Source: Aporrectodea caliginosa (Eukaryota; Annelida; Clitellata; Crassiclitellata; Lumbricidae). Taken from it: a stretch of DNA of 64,000 nt. The position numbers were made by a program, and so were the translations under genes. Location: assembly GCA_020284085.1 (NCBI GenBank), contig JACEVL010000152.1:868001-932000 (forward strand), in the 5' to 3' direction. The stretch's first letter is position 1; each line of letters begins with the position of its first letter. This document shows positions 63,014-64,000 of this stretch, piece after piece. The notes under the pieces were generated by a model. It had not been told where the DNA came from and did no database searches. It saw only the letters and a program-made list of their open reading frames with translations.

Positions 63014-64000
63014 TCAGTACTTTTTGAACTTCACAACGAACTCGGGCAGGCATCGCACATCGTCGTAAACTGCAACTATCGATGGGTCCTGATCATCATC
63101 ACAGACCGTGTCATACAGTGCCAGGCCAGGCCCAAGAGGTGGTGGTTCAACTAGATTTGGGGCTCCATTGGTCATTCTTCCCGTCAGTACCTTCGTTCTG
63201 ATCAGTGTCTGTACCCCGTTCGCATCTGGGGTTGCATATTTTTTAAGTGCAGCAAGGGCCGGCTCTATCGCAAAGTAATTGGCCATTCCAAAAGCAGCTG
63301 AAATGCAACACAGAAACAAAACTTGACATTAATACTGCAGTATTGCTGTATTACAGAAATATTATAATTTCATGATCCGTTTGGGCTGCAACAGATATGC
63401 TTAGTGATATGAATGGATGTGCACTGATAACAAAATCTGTTACTTCAGTCTGTTCTTAATGTTTGGCTATATACACCTGTCCCTGTGAGGTACGGAATGT
63501 TATTTAGGCAACATACACCGTTAAATTCGACTCCTGTTAAACTTGATATCATCTGTATCTGCAATAACAAGTAATCTTAATGTGGCTTGTAAGCTGGAAT
63601 TAATAAACACGAATATTATTATGCAGCTTCCTTTATGCGGGATACTTTGCATTGGCTCCCTATCCATGGATCAGCATATTCAGTTTAAAATCTTGACCCT
63701 AAATGAACTCTTGTCGTTGAAGTGTTAAGACGACCTCACGTGTGCAACAGACCAATTCCACTAACAGATAATCTGGTTTGTCAAATCTTTATCATAATGA
63801 TGATTTATTCCTGATCAAACTTTCGTGTACACCAAAATGCAGTTAGCAGTTGGTTCAATAAAGGATTTACTTACTTACTTGAAACAGTCTTGAGCTCAAA
63901 TAGGCCTACCTAGTGGCTGACAGAATCCATGATTGTATCCAAACTGAGAAATCTTTGCTGCCGTAGCTGCACTCGTACCATGCCATAAGTCACGTTCATT
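63014..64000 (-). CDS. PARP-family ADP-ribosyltransferase, C-terminal catalytic exons (runs off right edge)
   Basis: Exons: >64000-63910 and 63297-63014 (stop 63016-63014), GT-AG with matching phase. The first reads NERDLWHGTSAATAAKISQF and GYNHGFCQPL; the second GMANYFAIEPALAALKKYA, KVLTGRMTNG, LYDTVCDDDQDPSIVAVYDD and LPEFVVKFKKY. This is the PARP catalytic fold: His of the HGT motif and Tyr of YFA are present, while the position of the third triad residue (Glu in polymerising PARPs) appears to be Val. That suggests a mono-ADP-ribosyltransferase or an inactive enzyme. The pattern is nearest to PARP14/PARP15-type domains as I remember them; subfamily and N-terminal domains cannot be seen. 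GxGxYFA is altered to GMANYFA. Confidence 0.88.
63590..63712 (+). mobile_element. LINE fragment in the PARP intron
   Basis: Overlapping frames read LRDTLHWLPIHGSAYSV and HIQFKILTLNE, the conserved LHWLPI...FKILTL box of CR1/L2 ORF2, with one frame break. A half copy of the TTAA mini-element end (TTGTCGTTGAAGTG then TTAA) follows at about 63712-63729. Confidence 0.65.

Overview
This is 64 kb of animal nuclear DNA with split genes, long AT-rich introns and many degraded transposons. The organism is probably a marine invertebrate, and my best guess is an invertebrate deuterostome such as an echinoderm or hemichordate. That guess rests on a single FET-family gene, CR1/L2-like LINEs, tRNA-derived SINEs and a strong excess of the palindrome TAGGCCTA. 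I could not search a database, so the clade is inference.

Layout. (1) 163-6374, minus strand: the first nine coding exons of translation initiation factor eIF2A; the rest lies off the left edge. (2) 6375-8210: a divergent intergenic region holding a solo LTR (6552-7366, 4-bp target duplication) with a 34-bp minisatellite inside it. (3) 8211-13932, plus strand: a complete five-exon LRRC47 gene whose first intron uses a GC donor and contains a 1.3-kb hAT element. (4) 13933-19426: a 5'-truncated CR1/L2-like LINE with a perfect 13-bp target duplication, plus older LINE pieces. (5) 19427-45924, plus strand: a complete FET gene (FUS/EWSR1/TAF15 ortholog), 16 coding exons plus one tandemly duplicated exon. 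It encodes a Tyr/Gln/Pro/Gly-rich N-terminus, RRM, RGG segments, a RanBP2 zinc finger and a C-terminal PY-type nuclear localisation signal. (6) 46.5-63.0 kb: repeat-rich intergenic DNA with LINE, SINE, hAT, TTAA- and TAA-flanked elements and a diverged inverted copy of the 3' end of the FET gene (about 61.46-62.48 kb). (7) 63014-64000, minus strand: the last two catalytic-domain exons of a PARP-family ADP-ribosyltransferase; the rest lies off the right edge.

The genes do not form an operon-like unit. eIF2A and LRRC47 are divergent neighbours. All exon joins given were checked by splice-site dinucleotides and reading-frame phase across every intron, and by similarity to remembered family motifs.

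The most interesting items are: the tandem RGG exon duplication, the inverted FET 3'-end copy, three 62-63-bp elements each exactly flanked by TTAA, two hAT derivatives that keep opposite ends of a transposase, and a 3' tail shared by SINEs and LINEs that points to LINE-driven SINE mobilisation. I found no CRISPR array and nothing prokaryotic.
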